Positions 10,252 through 20,656 are shown, counted from the first letter of the stretch. The stretch is 64,000 nucleotides of DNA from Curtobacterium sp. MCBA15_008 (GCF_001865065.1 NZ_MJGN01000056.1:82018-146017), one strand, 5' to 3'. The notes: a model not told the origin generated them from the sequence alone. Numbers and translations are program-made.

Positions 10252-11913
10252 TCAGCGGTCGATCCAGGCCGTGCCGAACCACGGCGTCGAGACCGCGGTG
10301 GTCTGCACCCCGTGGACGGACGAGCGGATCAGGAAGTGGTTCTGCTGGTCGTAGAGGGGGAGGACCGTGCCGCTGGCGAGGATCGTCTCCTGCGCCTGCT
10401 CGTAGAGGTCGCCGCGCTCCGAGGTGTCCGACGTCCGGGCTGCCTGCTGGAGCAGCGCGTCGAGCTTCGGCTCGTCGAGCTGGGCGAGGTTCGCGAAGTA
10501 CCCCGACGGTGCGGGCGTGATGCTCGCGCTGTCGTAGAGGATGCGGAGGACGTCCGCGCCGACCTTCGTGTACGGAGCGCTGACGACGTCGTACTCGTTC
10601 GCCGCGAGGGCGGCGTACCAGCTGGACAGGTCGAGCTCCTTGAGGACGACCTTGAACCCGACGGCCTTCTCGGACGCCTGGATCTGCTGGAACAGGCTGC
10701 GCTCGGCCGGCACCGACTGGTTCGTCGACACCGGGAAGGTCACGGTGAGCTGCTGGCCGTCCTTCTCGCGGACGCCGTCGCTGCCGACCTTCCAGCCGGC
10801 GTCGTCGAGCAGCTGCTTCGCCTTCGTCGGGGAGTACCCGAACAGGCTCTTGTCGGAGTACCCGTACGGCTCGACGCTCGAGAGCACGGAGTACGAGCGC
10901 TTCGCGGTGCCGAGGAAGAGGCTCTGGATCCCGGGGTCGACCTCGGCGCCGGCGATGAACGCCTTGCGGACGGCCTCGTCACGGAAGACGCCGTGCCCGG
11001 AGTTGAGCTCGAGCCGGTTCGACGCGCCGGGCCGGGGTGCGTCGAGGTCGCGGATCGACCCCTTCGACGAGGCGGCCTTCAGCTGGTCGGGCTGTGCGTT
11101 GTCGATGACGTCGACCTGGCCGGACTGCAGCGCGGCGTAGCGCGAGGTCGAGTCGGGCAGGAAGCGCCAGGTGATGCCCGACAGCCGCGGCTTCGTCGTG
11201 CCGCCGGCCTGCTTGCCGAGCGGTGTGTAGTCGGTGTTCTTCGCGAGGGTGACCCGGTCGCCGTGCTTCCAGTTGGTGACCTCGAACGGGCCGGTGCCGA
11301 CGGGTGACTCGCAGTTCGCCTCCTGCGAGCGCTGCAGGGCCTTCGGCGACTCCATGCCGACCCACGGCTGCGAGAAGGACTCGAGCAGCGCGCTGTCCGG
11401 ACGGCTCAGGGTCAGCGTGACGGTGTGGTCGTCGGTCGCGGTCGCCTTCGTGATCGACTGCAGGGCGAGGTACCCCGTGCTGGACGCCGTCGCCGGGTCC
11501 TGCACGTGCTCGATGTTCGCGACGACCGCCGCGGCGTCGAACGGGGTGCCGTCGGTGAAGGTCACGTCGTCGCGGAGCGTGAAGGTGAGGGTCGTGCCGT
11601 CGTCGCTGGTCTTCCAGGACTCGGCGAGCGCGGGGACCGGCTTGCCGTCGTCGAGCGCGGTGAGCTCCTCGATGTACTGGCTCGACAGCAGCGCCTGCGG
11701 GTAGTTGCCGCCGACATGGGGGTCGAGGCAGGTCGGTTCGGCGTCGCCGGAGGCGTAGACGAGCGTGCCGCCGTTCCGCGGCGTCGAGTCGGCCGTGCTC
11801 GTGCCGGCACCCGTGCAGCCGGTGAGGGCGAGGAGGAGCGCGAGGGCACCCGCGGCGCCCGCTGTCCCGCTCGCGACACGGCGGCGGCTTTTCTGTACTG
11901 AGTCCAAGATCAT
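10252..11913 (-). CDS. Extracellular solute-binding lipoprotein of the ABC importer
   Basis: A 553-residue SBP family 5 protein (DppA/OppA/NikA class). A type II signal peptide with positively charged start (KSRRR) and hydrophobic core ends in the lipobox LALTGC with Cys33, so it is lipid-anchored outside the membrane. Family features include GGTLVYAS near the mature start, the DVTFTDGTPFDA stretch, and the late segment LDDAGWKVGSDG. It captures the substrate and hands it to the two permeases. It is the first gene of the operon. Its start lies only 32 bp from that of the divergent TetR gene, so that regulator is a likely controller. Confidence 0.9.
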   Translation of the reverse strand: MILDSVQKSRRRVASGTAGAAGALALLLALTGCTGAGTSTADSTPRNGGTLVYASGDAEPTCLDPHVGGNYPQALLSSQYIEELTALDDGKPVPALAESWKTSDDGTTLTFTLRDDVTFTDGTPFDAAAVVANIEHVQDPATASSTGYLALQSITKATATDDHTVTLTLSRPDSALLESFSQPWVGMESPKALQRSQEANCESPVGTGPFEVTNWKHGDRVTLAKNTDYTPLGKQAGGTTKPRLSGITWRFLPDSTSRYAALQSGQVDVIDNAQPDQLKAASSKGSIRDLDAPRPGASNRLELNSGHGVFRDEAVRKAFIAGAEVDPGIQSLFLGTAKRSYSVLSSVEPYGYSDKSLFGYSPTKAKQLLDDAGWKVGSDGVREKDGQQLTVTFPVSTNQSVPAERSLFQQIQASEKAVGFKVVLKELDLSSWYAALAANEYDVVSAPYTKVGADVLRILYDSASITPAPSGYFANLAQLDEPKLDALLQQAARTSDTSERGDLYEQAQETILASGTVLPLYDQQNHFLIRSSVHGVQTTAVSTPWFGTAWIDR

Positions 11914-11945
11914 GGCTGGACGAGTCTAGCGGTTTACTGGGGCGC
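11914..11945. promoter_or_regulatory. 32-bp divergent promoter region, ABC operon / TetR
   Basis: Only 32 bp separate the two start codons. On the minus strand TAGACT (11923-11928) is a plausible -10, ten bases from the lipoprotein start. On the plus strand TTTACT (11933-11938) is a plausible -10, seven bases from the TetR ATG, which would make that mRNA leaderless. The two promoters must overlap, so one bound regulator could block both. No clear -35 boxes are seen. Confidence 0.45.
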
Positions 11946-12545
11946 ATGGACGAACCGATGCGCCGCGGTGGGCGACCCCGACGCTCGAGTGCCGAGGTCC
12001 TCGCGGACGCCGCCGCCGAGCTGTTCCTCGAGCAGGGCTACGGCCGGACCACCGTCGACCAGGTCGCCGTGCGCGCCGGGGTGAGCCGGGCGACGTTCTT
12101 CAACTACTTCACCGCGAAGTCCGACGTGCTCTGGCTCGAGCTGGACGCCGCGGTCGCCTCGCTGCCGGAGCACCTCGCCGCCTCGACCGAGGACTCCGCC
12201 GTCCGTGCCGTCGAGCAGGCCCTGCTCGCCACCGCTCGCGCGCACGACCCGGAGCGGGTGCCGTGGGCGATCGCGCAGGCCGAGGTGATGGGCATCGGAC
12301 CGGAACTCGTCGCCAGCGTCGCCGCCCGGGTGACCGCCCAGCACGCGACCGTGGCGTCGTTCGTGGCCGGACGGACGGGGGACCACCCCGCCGCGCTCTG
12401 GCCGCAGACCGTGTCCGGCGCGATGCTCGGGGCTGCTGCGGCGGCCTTCGGCGTGTGGGTCGCCGACGGGGTGGGCCGGCGGCCGCTCGTCGAGTACGTG
12501 GGGGCTGCGCTGACGCCGGTGGCCGCGGGGCTCGACGCGCACTGA
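11946..12545 (+). CDS. TetR-family regulator divergent from ABC importer
   Basis: A 199-residue TetR regulator. The helix-turn-helix is typical: TTVDQVAVRAGVSRATFFNY at about residues 39-58, followed by FTAKSDVL. The remainder is the helical dimer/ligand domain, with no recognisable ligand class. The ATG at 11946 is used; a second in-frame ATG at 11961 is possible. Position 32 bp from the oppositely transcribed importer operon suggests it controls both itself and the importer. Family is certain; target is inferred from context. Confidence 0.9.
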   Translation: MDEPMRRGGRPRRSSAEVLADAAAELFLEQGYGRTTVDQVAVRAGVSRATFFNYFTAKSDVLWLELDAAVASLPEHLAASTEDSAVRAVEQALLATARAHDPERVPWAIAQAEVMGIGPELVASVAARVTAQHATVASFVAGRTGDHPAALWPQTVSGAMLGAAAAAFGVWVADGVGRRPLVEYVGAALTPVAAGLDAH

Positions 12546-12609
12546 CGAGGTGCACAGGCTGGCTCGCGGCGGCGTCGTGCGCGCCGACCGCTGTGGGAGG
12601 ATCGTCGCC

Positions 12610-14127
12610 GTGCAGTCGTGGGTACGCGTGGGGCGTTGGCCCGTGTTCGCCATCGTCGCCCTCGCCGGGGTGTTCGTCTGCTTCTGGCACATCGGGCAGC
12701 AGGTGCTCGACGGCGACGAACTCATCTACGTGCAGGCCGGTTGGCAGTACGTCCACGGGGTCGTCACGTTCAACCTCGAGCACCCGCCGACCGCCAAGTA
12801 CCTCTACGGCCTCGCCCAGCTCGTCGTCGGGCAGGGCGTCCTCGGCCCGCGTCTCGTGGCGGGCACCGCCGTCTTCGCGACCGGCGTGGTGCTCTTCCTC
12901 TGGCTGCGTGGACCGCTCGGACACTGGGGCGCGCTCCTCGCGGCAGGCCTCTGGTGGCTGACTCCGCGCGCGAACGGCCCCGACGCGTTCGACCCGGGCT
13001 CGGGCACCGCGGTCCGCATCGACCGGATCGCCCTCCTCGAGCCCGTGATGGTGTTCTTCGTGGTCCTCGCGCTCGCCGCCGCCTGGGCGTGGATCACCAC
13101 GAGCAGTCGCTGGCGTTGGGCGTGGGCGGCGGTCGCCGGTGCAGCCCTCGGGCTCGCCGTCACGTCGAAGGCCACCGGCGCCCTGTTCGTCGTGGCGATC
13201 GTCGTCCTGCCGATCCTGTTCCGGCGATGGTGGGAGCTGCTCGTCGGGGGCGTGATCGCAGCCGCGGCGTTCGCGGTGACGTTCGTGGCGTCGTACGCGC
13301 CCGTCGGCATGGTCCGCGGGCTCACGTACATGCTCGACTTCCAATCGGCACACGACGCGAACGGCCACCTGGCGGAGATCGCCGGCCACACGTACCGGTT
13401 CGCGCCGTGGTGGTCGCAGTACTGGTACATGGTCGTCGGCACCACGCCGGTGCTCGTCGCGGTGCTGGTCGTGGGGATCGTCGCCGCGCTGTTCGTCCGG
13501 CCGGACCAGCTCGTCGTGTACCTCCTCGCCGCGATCATCCCGGTCATGGTGTTCTTCGGTGCGTCGAAGGTGGCGCTCGCGCACTACTACGACGCGTGGA
13601 TGCCGGTCGTGATCGCGCTCGCGGCCGTCGGCTTCGCCCGGCTCGGCCAGAGCGTCTCGCTCGCCGTCCGCGTGCGGACCGGCCACCGTGCCGGACGCCG
13701 GGTGCCCGTGGCCGCCACCACGGTGATCGCCGCCGTGGTCGTCCTCGGGGTCGGCGCGGCAGTCGTCCCCGCGACCCAGCAGACCGTCGCGGTCGCGCGG
13801 GTGCGGCCGTCGGGGCTGGCGCTGCTCGACCGGGAGCTCCGGGCGCACGGCGTGGACGGCGGCCGGATCCTGTTCACCGAGTACGGGGCACCGGGATGGC
13901 GCCCGTACTTCGCCGACCGCGGCGTGGACGTGCCGGTCGCCGGTCGGTACGGCGCGATCGTGCAGGGGACCGACGACCGCTTCCCGGTGCCGGAGCAGGT
14001 CCGGGCCTTCCTGTCCGCTGAACGGTCACGGTTGACGGCGTTCCGGATCGACGACCTGCGGGTGTGGGTGCCGGCGGGCGGCGGTGCGATCGTGATCGAC
14101 GGCGGGGCGGTGTCCCTGCAGCGCTGA
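12610..14127 (+). CDS. GT-C fold glycosyltransferase-like membrane protein (ArnT/PMT-like)
   Basis: A 505-residue polytopic protein with about ten predicted membrane helices and a 110-residue soluble C-terminal tail. The first extracytoplasmic loop carries DGDELIYVQAGW, matching the acidic DE catalytic motif of GT39/GT83 mannosyl- and aminoarabinose-type transferases. A later loop has LEHPPTAKYLYG, the typical HPP segment of that family. Such enzymes use polyprenyl-phosphate sugars outside the membrane to modify proteins or cell-wall glycans. The GTG at 12610 is chosen over an in-frame ATG at 12550 because GGGAGGA (12595-12601) precedes it by eight bases. Acceptor and sugar unknown. Confidence 0.82.
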   Translation: MQSWVRVGRWPVFAIVALAGVFVCFWHIGQQVLDGDELIYVQAGWQYVHGVVTFNLEHPPTAKYLYGLAQLVVGQGVLGPRLVAGTAVFATGVVLFLWLRGPLGHWGALLAAGLWWLTPRANGPDAFDPGSGTAVRIDRIALLEPVMVFFVVLALAAAWAWITTSSRWRWAWAAVAGAALGLAVTSKATGALFVVAIVVLPILFRRWWELLVGGVIAAAAFAVTFVASYAPVGMVRGLTYMLDFQSAHDANGHLAEIAGHTYRFAPWWSQYWYMVVGTTPVLVAVLVVGIVAALFVRPDQLVVYLLAAIIPVMVFFGASKVALAHYYDAWMPVVIALAAVGFARLGQSVSLAVRVRTGHRAGRRVPVAATTVIAAVVVLGVGAAVVPATQQTVAVARVRPSGLALLDRELRAHGVDGGRILFTEYGAPGWRPYFADRGVDVPVAGRYGAIVQGTDDRFPVPEQVRAFLSAERSRLTAFRIDDLRVWVPAGGGAIVIDGGAVSLQR

Positions 14128-14150
14128 CTGCGCTGGCTCCGTCCGGAGGG

Positions 14151-14229
14151 TCCCGCAAAACGCAACCTCGGCGGGTTCGCGCAGCGCCATACCGCTGCGA
14201 GCAACCGCCCACGTTGCGTTTTTGCGGGA
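14151..14229. terminator. Long imperfect inverted repeat between convergent genes
   Basis: The outer arms 14151-14166 and 14213-14229 pair (CCCGCAAAACGCAAC with GTTGCGTTTTTGCGGG, one bulge). Inner arms 14170-14186 and 14193-14209 pair imperfectly. A-rich and T-rich tracts in the outer stem would serve as terminators in both directions between the glycosyltransferase and the cation exporter. Confidence 0.65.
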
Positions 14230-14258
14230 GCGCGCAGCCGCTCGCCCGCCGCCGGCGC

Positions 14259-15290
14259 TCACTCCGTCCGGAGGGTTCCCGCCCCGCCGGACGCCACGTC
14301 CTCCACGGTGCCGTCCCGGACGACCTCGGGCACGTCGTCGTCGGTCGGCACGAGCGACTGGTCGCCCGGCAGGCTCAGCGTGAGCACGGCCTCCTCGATG
14401 TACTGGCTCTGCTCGAGCGAGTGCTCGACCTCCCGCAGTCGGACGGCCACGTGCTCCTCGTTCTCGTTGCCGGTGAGGTCCACCGCCGCGACGAGGTAGA
14501 CCCGCGACGGCCCGACGAACTCCAGGTGCAGGTACGTGACCCGCTCGACCTGCGACCGGCCGAGCAGTTCGACGAGCACCGCGTTCTCGAGCTCCGGCGA
14601 GGTGCTCTCGCCGAGCAGGAACCGGCGGTTGCGGTCGATCAGCACGATCGCGACGACGCCGAGCAGGACGCCGATCGCGATGGACCCGATCGCGTCGAAG
14701 ACCGCCAGGCCGGTGATCTGGTGCAGGAACACCCCGAGGAACGCGACGACCAGGCCGACGAGCGCGGCGGCGTCCTCGGCGAAGACGGCACGGAGCGTCG
14801 GGTTCGACGACTGCAGCACGTGGCGGAGCACCGGCACGCGGCGCTTCGTGGCGGCACCGTGCGCCTGCCGGTACGCCTGCAGGAAGCTCGTGCCCTCGAG
14901 CACGAACGACACCGCGAGCACGACGTAGTTCACCACCACGTCCGAAGCGGGCCCGGTGTCCCCGAGCTCTGAGATGCCGTGGTAGATCGACACGATCGCG
15001 CCGGCGGTGAACAGGCCGAACGCGGCGAACATCGACCAGATGTACGTCTCGCGGCCGTACCCGAGCGGGTGGGCGCTGTCGCGCTTCCGGGCGCCGCGAC
15101 GCTCGGCCACCAGCAGGAAGACCTCGTTCCCGGTGTCCGCCCACGAGTGCGCGGCCTCGGCGACCATCGACGCCGACCCGGTGAGCATGGAGGCGACCGT
15201 CTTGGCGATCGCGACGAGCAGGTTCGCGGCGAACGCGATGATGACGGTGAGCGAGGACTCGGGACGGTCCTGCTCCGAGGATGCGGGCAT
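14259..15290 (-). CDS. Cation diffusion facilitator (CDF) metal exporter
   Basis: A 343-residue CDF-family transporter, usually a Zn/Fe/Mn/Co:proton antiporter in the cytoplasmic membrane. It shows six helices. Metal-site residues fall in [11 protein letters not shown] (HxxxD, TM2) and [10 protein letters not shown] (ExxD-like, TM5). A cytoplasmic C-terminal domain follows ([20 protein letters not shown]). The ATG at 15290 begins [13 protein letters not shown]; the frame remains open upstream through the T-box region, but that part is not protein-like. It is divergent from ileS, and its promoter must lie close to or inside the ileS leader. Metal specificity is not readable. Confidence 0.88.
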   Translation of the reverse strand: MPASSEQDRPESSLTVIIAFAANLLVAIAKTVASMLTGSASMVAEAAHSWADTGNEVFLLVAERRGARKRDSAHPLGYGRETYIWSMFAAFGLFTAGAIVSIYHGISELGDTGPASDVVVNYVVLAVSFVLEGTSFLQAYRQAHGAATKRRVPVLRHVLQSSNPTLRAVFAEDAAALVGLVVAFLGVFLHQITGLAVFDAIGSIAIGVLLGVVAIVLIDRNRRFLLGESTSPELENAVLVELLGRSQVERVTYLHLEFVGPSRVYLVAAVDLTGNENEEHVAVRLREVEHSLEQSQYIEEAVLTLSLPGDQSLVPTDDDVPEVVRDGTVEDVASGGAGTLRTE

Positions 15291-15320
15291 CGCTCCAGCA
15301 TGCTCCCGTCCGGTAGACTC

Positions 15321-15526
15321 GCGTTCCAAGAGCACCGATCCGGACATCACCGGGGAGCTCCCGGAAGAACGCGGACCTGGTCCGTCAGTAGAACCGGGCG
15401 GGTTCGGGACCGTCACCACCCCGACGACGAGCGGTCGTGGACGTGTCGAACCGGCACCCGCGGCAAGCGAGGTGGTACCGCGGAGCACGCTCCGTCCTCG
15501 TGGAGATCGACCGAACCCACGAGGAG
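15321..15526 (+). promoter_or_regulatory. Translational T-box riboswitch for ileS (tRNA-Ile sensor)
   Basis: Stem I is very short: GCGTTC (15321-15326) pairs with GAACGC (15367-15372), and an inner CCGG/CCGG stem (15340-15343, 15350-15353) closes a loop ACATCA. The loop holds the Ile specifier ATC at 15346-15348. The T-box GAGGTGGTACCGCGG ends at 15483, with its TGG in the bulge that binds the tRNA 3' end. In the antisequestrator, CGAGG (15468-15472) pairs with CCTCG (15496-15500). In the alternative fold TCCTCGTGG (15495-15503) pairs with CCACGAGGA (15517-15525), hiding the ribosome site GAGGAG of ileS. The folds share CCTCG and exclude each other. A specifier in the terminal loop is the known actinobacterial ileS form. 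Uncharged tRNA-Ile should free the ribosome site. Confidence 0.93.
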
Positions 15527-15531
15527 CACCG

Positions 15532-18500
15532 GTGCCTTACCCGTTGAACGCAGACCGTTCCGACGACGCCCGCGACGGCGTCACCCCGTCGCCGTCCTTC
15601 CCCGCCGTCGAGCAGGGGATCCTCGCCTTCTGGAAGGGCGATCGCACCTTCCAGGCGTCCATCGACCAGCGCGAGGGCTGCCCGGAGTGGACGTTCTACG
15701 ACGGCCCGCCCTTCGCGAACGGCCTGCCGCACTACGGCCACCTGCTGACCGGCTACGCGAAGGACGTCTTCCCGCGCTACCAGACGATGCGCGGCAAGCA
15801 GGTGCACCGCCGCTTCGGCTGGGACACCCACGGCCTGCCCGCCGAGCTCGAGGCGATGCGCCAGCTCGGCATCACCGAGAAGCACGAGATCGACGAGATG
15901 GGCGTCGACGTCTTCAACGCCGCCGCGAAGAAGTCGGTCCTGCAGTACACCGACGAGTGGCAGCAGTACGTCACCCGCCAGGCGCGCTGGGTCGACTTCG
16001 AGGACGACTACAAGACCCTCGACGTCACCTTCATGGAGAGCGTCCTCTGGGCGTGGAAGCAGCTGTGGGACAAGGGGCTCGCCTACGAGGGCTTCCGGGT
16101 CCTGCCGTACTGCTGGAACGACCAGACGCCGCTGTCGAACCACGAGCTGCGCATGGACGACGACGTCTACAAGATGCGCCAGGACCAGTCCGTCACGGTC
16201 TCGTTCCCGCTGCACGGCTCGCGCGCGGACGCGCTCGAGCTCACCGGCGTGCGGGCACTCGCCTGGACGACGACCCCGTGGACCCTCCCGACGAACGCCG
16301 CCCTGGCCGTCGGTCCTGAGATCGCCTACGCGGTCGTGCCGGCAGGGCCTGGAGGCGCGGCTGACGGTGCCGACGCCGGTTCCGTCTCCTACCTGCTGGC
16401 TTCGGACACCGTGGCCGCGCACGCGAAGGAGCTCGGCTACGCCTCGGGTGACGAGGCGCTCGCCGCCGTCGCCCGCACCCTGACGGGTGCTGAGCTCGAC
16501 GGCGTCGAGTACGAGCGCCTGTTCGACTTCCTGGCCGATGCCGAGGGCATGGAGCACGCCTGGCGCATCCTCGTCGCCGACTACGTCGAGACCGGCGAGG
16601 GCACCGGCATCGTGCACCAGGCGCCGGCCTACGGCGCCGACGACCAAGAGGTCTGCGCCGCCGCCGGCATCCCGGTCGTGCTGTCCCTCGACGAGGGCGG
16701 CGTCTTCACGTCGCAGTTCGGCGAGGTCGCGGGGATGCTCTGGTCGGACGCGAACAAGCCGCTGACCAAGGCCGTCCGCGACGCCGGTCGACTGCTCCGC
16801 CAGGCGTCCTACGAGCACAGCTACCCGCACTGCTGGCGCTGCCGGAAGCCCCTCATCTACAAGGCCGTGTCGTCGTGGTTCGTCCGCGTCACCGAGCTCC
16901 GCGACCGCATGGGCCAGCTCAACCAGGACATCAACTGGGTGCCGGACAACGTCAAGGACGGCCAGTTCGGCAAGTGGGTCGGCAACGCCATCGACTGGTC
17001 GGTGTCCCGCAACCGGTACTTCGGCACGCCGATCCCGGTGTGGCAGTCGGACGACCCCGAGTACCCGCGCACCGACGTGTACGGGTCGCTCGAGGACATC
17101 GAGCGCGACTTCGGCCGCCTGCCGCTGAACGCCGAGGGCGAGGTGGACCTGCACCGCCCGTTCATCGACGACCTCACCCGACCGAACCCGGACGACCCGA
17201 CCGGGCGGTCCACGATGCGCCGGATCTCCGACGTGTTCGACGTCTGGTTCGACTCCGGGTCGATGCCGTACGCCCAGGTGCACTACCCGTTCGAGAACCG
17301 GGAGTGGTTCGACTCGCACAGCCCGGCCGACTTCATCGTCGAGTACATCGGGCAGACGCGCGGCTGGTTCTACGTCATGCACGTGCTGTCCACCGCGCTG
17401 TTCGACCGTCCGGCGTTCCAGAACGTCATCAGCCACGGCATCGTCCTCGGCTCGGACGGCCAGAAGATGTCGAAGTCCCTCCGGAACTACCCGGACGTCT
17501 CCGAGGTGTTCGACCGCGACGGTGCCGACGCGATGCGCTGGTTCCTCATGTCGTCGTCGGTGATCCGCGGCGGCAACCTCGTCGTCACCGAAGAAGGGAT
17601 CCGCCAGGGCGTCCGCGAGTTCCTGCTCCCGCTCTGGTCGACGTACTACTTCTTCACCCTCTACGCGAACGCCTCCGGGGACGACGGGTACCAGGCGTCC
17701 CGTCGAACGGACAGCACCGACGTCCTCGACCGCTACCTGCTCGCGAAGACCCGGGTGCTCGTCGAGGACGTCACCACGCACCTCGACGCGCTCGACACCC
17801 CGCTCGCGGCCCAGGCCGTGCGGGACTTCGCCGACGTGCTGACGAACTGGTACGTCCGTCGGTCGCGCGACAAGTTCTGGCTCGGCGCGGAGTCCTCACC
17901 CGAGGCCCGGGCGGCGTTCGACACGCTGTACACGGTGCTCGAGACCCTCACCCGCGTCGCCGCGCCGCTCGCCCCGCTCGTCACCGAGGAGATCTGGCGC
18001 GGCCTGACCGGCGGCCGGAGCGTCCACCTGACGGACTTCCCGGACGCCGACGAGTTCCCGGCCGACGACGCCCTCGTCGACGCCATGGACCGCGTCCGCG
18101 ACGTCGCCTCGAAGGGACTCGCGCTCCGCAAGGCGACCGGCAAGCGTGTCCGCCTGCCCCTCGCCACGCTGACCCTCGTGGTGCCGGACCCGGCGGCCGT
18201 CGCCCCGTTCGCCGACATCCTCCGCGACGAGCTCAACGTCAAGCAGGTCGTGCTCGAGCAGCAGGAGGAATCCTCGCTCGGTCGCTACGGCATCGAGCGG
18301 AAGCTCACCGTCAACGCCCGCGCCGCCGGACCCCGGATCGGCAAGCAGGTGCAGCAGGTGATCCCGGCCGCCAAGCGGGGCGACTGGGTCGCGACCGAGT
18401 CCGGCGTCACCGTCGGCGGCATCGACCTGGTCGAGGGCGAGTACACGCTCGACCTCACCGTGGCCGACGACAGCGTCGCGGTGGCGTTCCTCGACGGCGG

Positions 18501-18801
18501 CGGCTTCGCGGTGCTCGACACCGTCACCACGCCCGAGCTCGAGGCCGAGGGGCTCGCCCGCGACGTCGTCCGCGCCGTCCAGCAGGCCCGCCGCGACGCC
18601 GACCTCGACGTCAGCGACCGGATCGCCCTGCGACTCCGGGTCACGGCCGACGCGGTGGACGCCGTCCGGACCCACGAACAGCTCATCGCGGGGGAGACCC
18701 TGTCGACGAGCGTCGACGTCGAGACGGCCGAGTTCGCGCAGAGCGAGGGCACCGACGTCGGCAACGGTGCGAAGGTGTCCGTGGAGGTGGCACGCGCATG
18801 A
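15532..18801 (+). CDS. ileS: Isoleucyl-tRNA synthetase (eukaryote-like, type 2)
   Basis: A 1089-residue class I synthetase that charges tRNA-Ile. The HIGH-equivalent is HYGH in [17 protein letters not shown], and KMSKS is in [16 protein letters not shown]1 editing, anticodon-binding and C-terminal domains follow. Length and the [20 protein letters not shown] stretches match the eukaryote-like IleRS usual in actinobacteria, which is naturally less sensitive to mupirocin. The GTG start at 15532 follows GAGGAG (15521-15526), the site sequestered by the T-box. The stop overlaps folC as ATGA. A dispersed motif copy inside the editing-domain region encodes the flexible [11 protein letters not shown] segment. 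Confidence 0.97.
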   Translation: MPYPLNADRSDDARDGVTPSPSFPAVEQGILAFWKGDRTFQASIDQREGCPEWTFYDGPPFANGLPHYGHLLTGYAKDVFPRYQTMRGKQVHRRFGWDTHGLPAELEAMRQLGITEKHEIDEMGVDVFNAAAKKSVLQYTDEWQQYVTRQARWVDFEDDYKTLDVTFMESVLWAWKQLWDKGLAYEGFRVLPYCWNDQTPLSNHELRMDDDVYKMRQDQSVTVSFPLHGSRADALELTGVRALAWTTTPWTLPTNAALAVGPEIAYAVVPAGPGGAADGADAGSVSYLLASDTVAAHAKELGYASGDEALAAVARTLTGAELDGVEYERLFDFLADAEGMEHAWRILVADYVETGEGTGIVHQAPAYGADDQEVCAAAGIPVVLSLDEGGVFTSQFGEVAGMLWSDANKPLTKAVRDAGRLLRQASYEHSYPHCWRCRKPLIYKAVSSWFVRVTELRDRMGQLNQDINWVPDNVKDGQFGKWVGNAIDWSVSRNRYFGTPIPVWQSDDPEYPRTDVYGSLEDIERDFGRLPLNAEGEVDLHRPFIDDLTRPNPDDPTGRSTMRRISDVFDVWFDSGSMPYAQVHYPFENREWFDSHSPADFIVEYIGQTRGWFYVMHVLSTALFDRPAFQNVISHGIVLGSDGQKMSKSLRNYPDVSEVFDRDGADAMRWFLMSSSVIRGGNLVVTEEGIRQGVREFLLPLWSTYYFFTLYANASGDDGYQASRRTDSTDVLDRYLLAKTRVLVEDVTTHLDALDTPLAAQAVRDFADVLTNWYVRRSRDKFWLGAESSPEARAAFDTLYTVLETLTRVAAPLAPLVTEEIWRGLTGGRSVHLTDFPDADEFPADDALVDAMDRVRDVASKGLALRKATGKRVRLPLATLTLVVPDPAAVAPFADILRDELNVKQVVLEQQEESSLGRYGIERKLTVNARAAGPRIGKQVQQVIPAAKRGDWVATESGVTVGGIDLVEGEYTLDLTVADDSVAVAFLDGGGFAVLDTVTTPELEAEGLARDVVRAVQQARRDADLDVSDRIALRLRVTADAVDAVRTHEQLIAGETLSTSVDVETAEFAQSEGTDVGNGAKVSVEVARA
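16346..16363 (+). repeat. Dispersed motif copy inside ileS
   Basis: GGCCTGGAGGCGCGGCTG in frame within ileS, coding for a Gly/Ala-rich loop that is probably tolerant to insertion. Confidence 0.7.
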
Positions 18802-20243
18802 GCGATTACCCGGAAGAGCCGTCCGAGGACGGCATCGAGATCCCGGTCGGCCCCGCCGGCGACGTCGACCCGACGGAGTCCGTGCCGTTCGGCGCGGACG
18901 ACGACGAGGTCGAGCGCGTCGAGGCGGCGCTGTACGCCCGCATCGGCGAGCAGTCGCCCGAACACCGGCTGTCGGCCACCCGGCGCGCCGTCGAGCTCCT
19001 CGGCGACCCGCACCTGTCGTACCCGGTGATCCACCTGACCGGCACGAACGGCAAGACCTCGACGGCGCGGATCGCCGAGAGCATCGTGCGCGCGCACGGG
19101 CTCCGCACCGGCCTCATGACGAGCCCGCACCTGGTGTCGATCCGGGAGCGCATCGTCATCGACGGCGCACCGATCGCGCCGGACCGCTTCGTCGAGAACT
19201 GGGACGACATCGCCCCCGTCCTCGAGCTCACCGACCAGGAGCTCACCGCCAAGGGCGAGCTCCCGCTGACCTTCTTCGAGGCGCTGACCGTCCTCGCCCT
19301 GGCGTGCTTCGCCGAGGCGCCGGTCGACGTCGCCGTGATCGAGGTCGGCATGGGCGGCGAGTGGGACTCCACGAACGTCGTGCAGAGCCAGGTGCAGGTC
19401 TTCACCCCGATCGCGATCGACCACGCGAAGCAGCTCGGCAGCACCGTCGCCGAGATCGCCCGCACCAAGTCGGGGATCATCAAGCCGTCCTCGTCCGTCG
19501 TGTCGAGCGCACAGGTCCCCGAGGCCCTCGCGGAGCTCCAGCGCGCTGCCGAACTCACCGAGTCGACCCTCGCGGTCGAGGGTGACGGCTTCTGGGTCGT
19601 CGACGTGACGCCGGCCGTGGGCGGGCAGCTCATCACCGTGCAGGGGATCGCCGGCCGCTACGACGACCTGTTCCTCCCGCTGTTCGGCAAGCACCAGGCC
19701 CACAACGCCGCGGTGGCGATCGCCGCCGTCGAGTCGTTCCTCGGCCGCGGCTCGCAGCCCCTCGACGAGGACGTCCTGTCCGAGGGGCTCGCGGGTGCGA
19801 CCAGCCCCGGACGCCTCCAGCCGATCGCGACCGGTCCGACCGTCGTGGTCGACGCGGCGCACAACCCGCACGGCGCCCGTGCCCTCGCCGAGGCCCTGCC
19901 CGTGGCGTTCCCGTCCGAGCACGTCGTCGGCGTCGTCGGGATCCTCGGCGACAAGGACGCCCGCGGGTTCGTCCGCGCGCTCAAGGGCACCATCTCGACG
20001 TTCGTCGTCACGCAGCCCCCGGGCGACCGGGCGCTCGATGCGGACGAGTTCGCCCGGATCGTCGTCGACGAGGTCGGCGAGGACCGGGTCGTCGTCGAAC
20101 CCTCACTCGCGGCCGCGCTGCAGGAAGCGCGCGACCTGGCGGACGAGGCGGACGCCGAGGACGCCATGGTGCTCGTCGCGGGCTCCATCGTGATGGTGGG
20201 CCGGGTCATGGACCTGGTGCACCGGGAAGGCACGGCGAAGTGA
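18798..20243 (+). CDS. folC: Bifunctional folylpolyglutamate synthase / dihydrofolate synthase
   Basis: A 481-residue Mur-ligase-family enzyme. It adds glutamate to dihydropteroate and then to folates, using ATP. The P-loop is [13 protein letters not shown] near residue 80, the metal/Mur signature is [14 protein letters not shown], and the start of the C-terminal domain shows TSPGRLQPI and [12 protein letters not shown] 50-residue acidic N-tail precedes the catalytic core. The start overlaps the ileS stop (ATGA), and the gene ends in a GTGA overlap with the DUF4233 gene. ileS-folC-DUF4233-ndk is a common actinobacterial order. Together with the pabB and pabC-like genes elsewhere here it serves folate synthesis. 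Confidence 0.95.
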   Translation: MSDYPEEPSEDGIEIPVGPAGDVDPTESVPFGADDDEVERVEAALYARIGEQSPEHRLSATRRAVELLGDPHLSYPVIHLTGTNGKTSTARIAESIVRAHGLRTGLMTSPHLVSIRERIVIDGAPIAPDRFVENWDDIAPVLELTDQELTAKGELPLTFFEALTVLALACFAEAPVDVAVIEVGMGGEWDSTNVVQSQVQVFTPIAIDHAKQLGSTVAEIARTKSGIIKPSSSVVSSAQVPEALAELQRAAELTESTLAVEGDGFWVVDVTPAVGGQLITVQGIAGRYDDLFLPLFGKHQAHNAAVAIAAVESFLGRGSQPLDEDVLSEGLAGATSPGRLQPIATGPTVVVDAAHNPHGARALAEALPVAFPSEHVVGVVGILGDKDARGFVRALKGTISTFVVTQPPGDRALDADEFARIVVDEVGEDRVVVEPSLAAALQEARDLADEADAEDAMVLVAGSIVMVGRVMDLVHREGTAK

Positions 20244-20656
20244 CGGACGCACCACGGGCCTCCAGGCCGGGCCGTGCCCCGCGCGTCCGCAAGCCGCGAC
20301 GCGAACGCGGGGCCCAGGAGAGCCTGCTGTCCATCGCGCTCGTGCTCGAGGCGATCATGTTCTTCTTCCCGATGCTCGTCGTGTTCGGCAAGGGGACCCT
20401 CCCGCCGGCCGCGGCGTTCGGCGGCGGCATCGGCGCGATGGTCGTGCTGGCGCTGGCCTCACGCCTGACCGGCAAGCCCGCCGGTGTATGGTTCGGGTGG
20501 CTGCTGCAGGCGGCCATCCTCGCCACCGGGTTCATCGAACCGTTCATGTTCGCGGTCGCCGTGGTGTTCCTGGCGCTGTGGGTCTTCTGCTTCGTCAAGG
20601 GCGGTCAGCTCGACCGCATGAACGCCGCGCGCCGAGCGGCCATCGGCGAGGACTGA
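20240..20656 (+). CDS. DUF4233 membrane protein
   Basis: A 138-residue protein with a basic N-tail of about 25 residues and four predicted membrane helices, starting SLLSIALVLEAIMFFFPMLV. This is the DUF4233 family, found next to folC and ndk in actinobacteria; its function is unknown. The GTG start at 20240 overlaps the folC stop (GTGA), so translation is coupled. A dispersed motif copy lies in the N-tail codons (residues 6-10). The C-terminus is a short charged tail ending GED. Family call is good; role is unknown. Confidence 0.85.
   Translation: MTDAPRASRPGRAPRVRKPRRERGAQESLLSIALVLEAIMFFFPMLVVFGKGTLPPAAAFGGGIGAMVVLALASRLTGKPAGVWFGWLLQAAILATGFIEPFMFAVAVVFLALWVFCFVKGGQLDRMNAARRAAIGED
20255..20268 (-). 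repeat. Dispersed motif copy in DUF4233 gene
   Basis: GGCCTGGAGGCCCG on the minus strand, antisense to the gene, in codons for the disordered basic tail. Confidence 0.5.

Noticed and set aside
19808-19822. Motif-like CTGGAGGCG complement in folC
   Set aside because: It encodes the conserved PGRLQ segment of FolC, so protein conservation explains it and the flanks do not match the longer motif.
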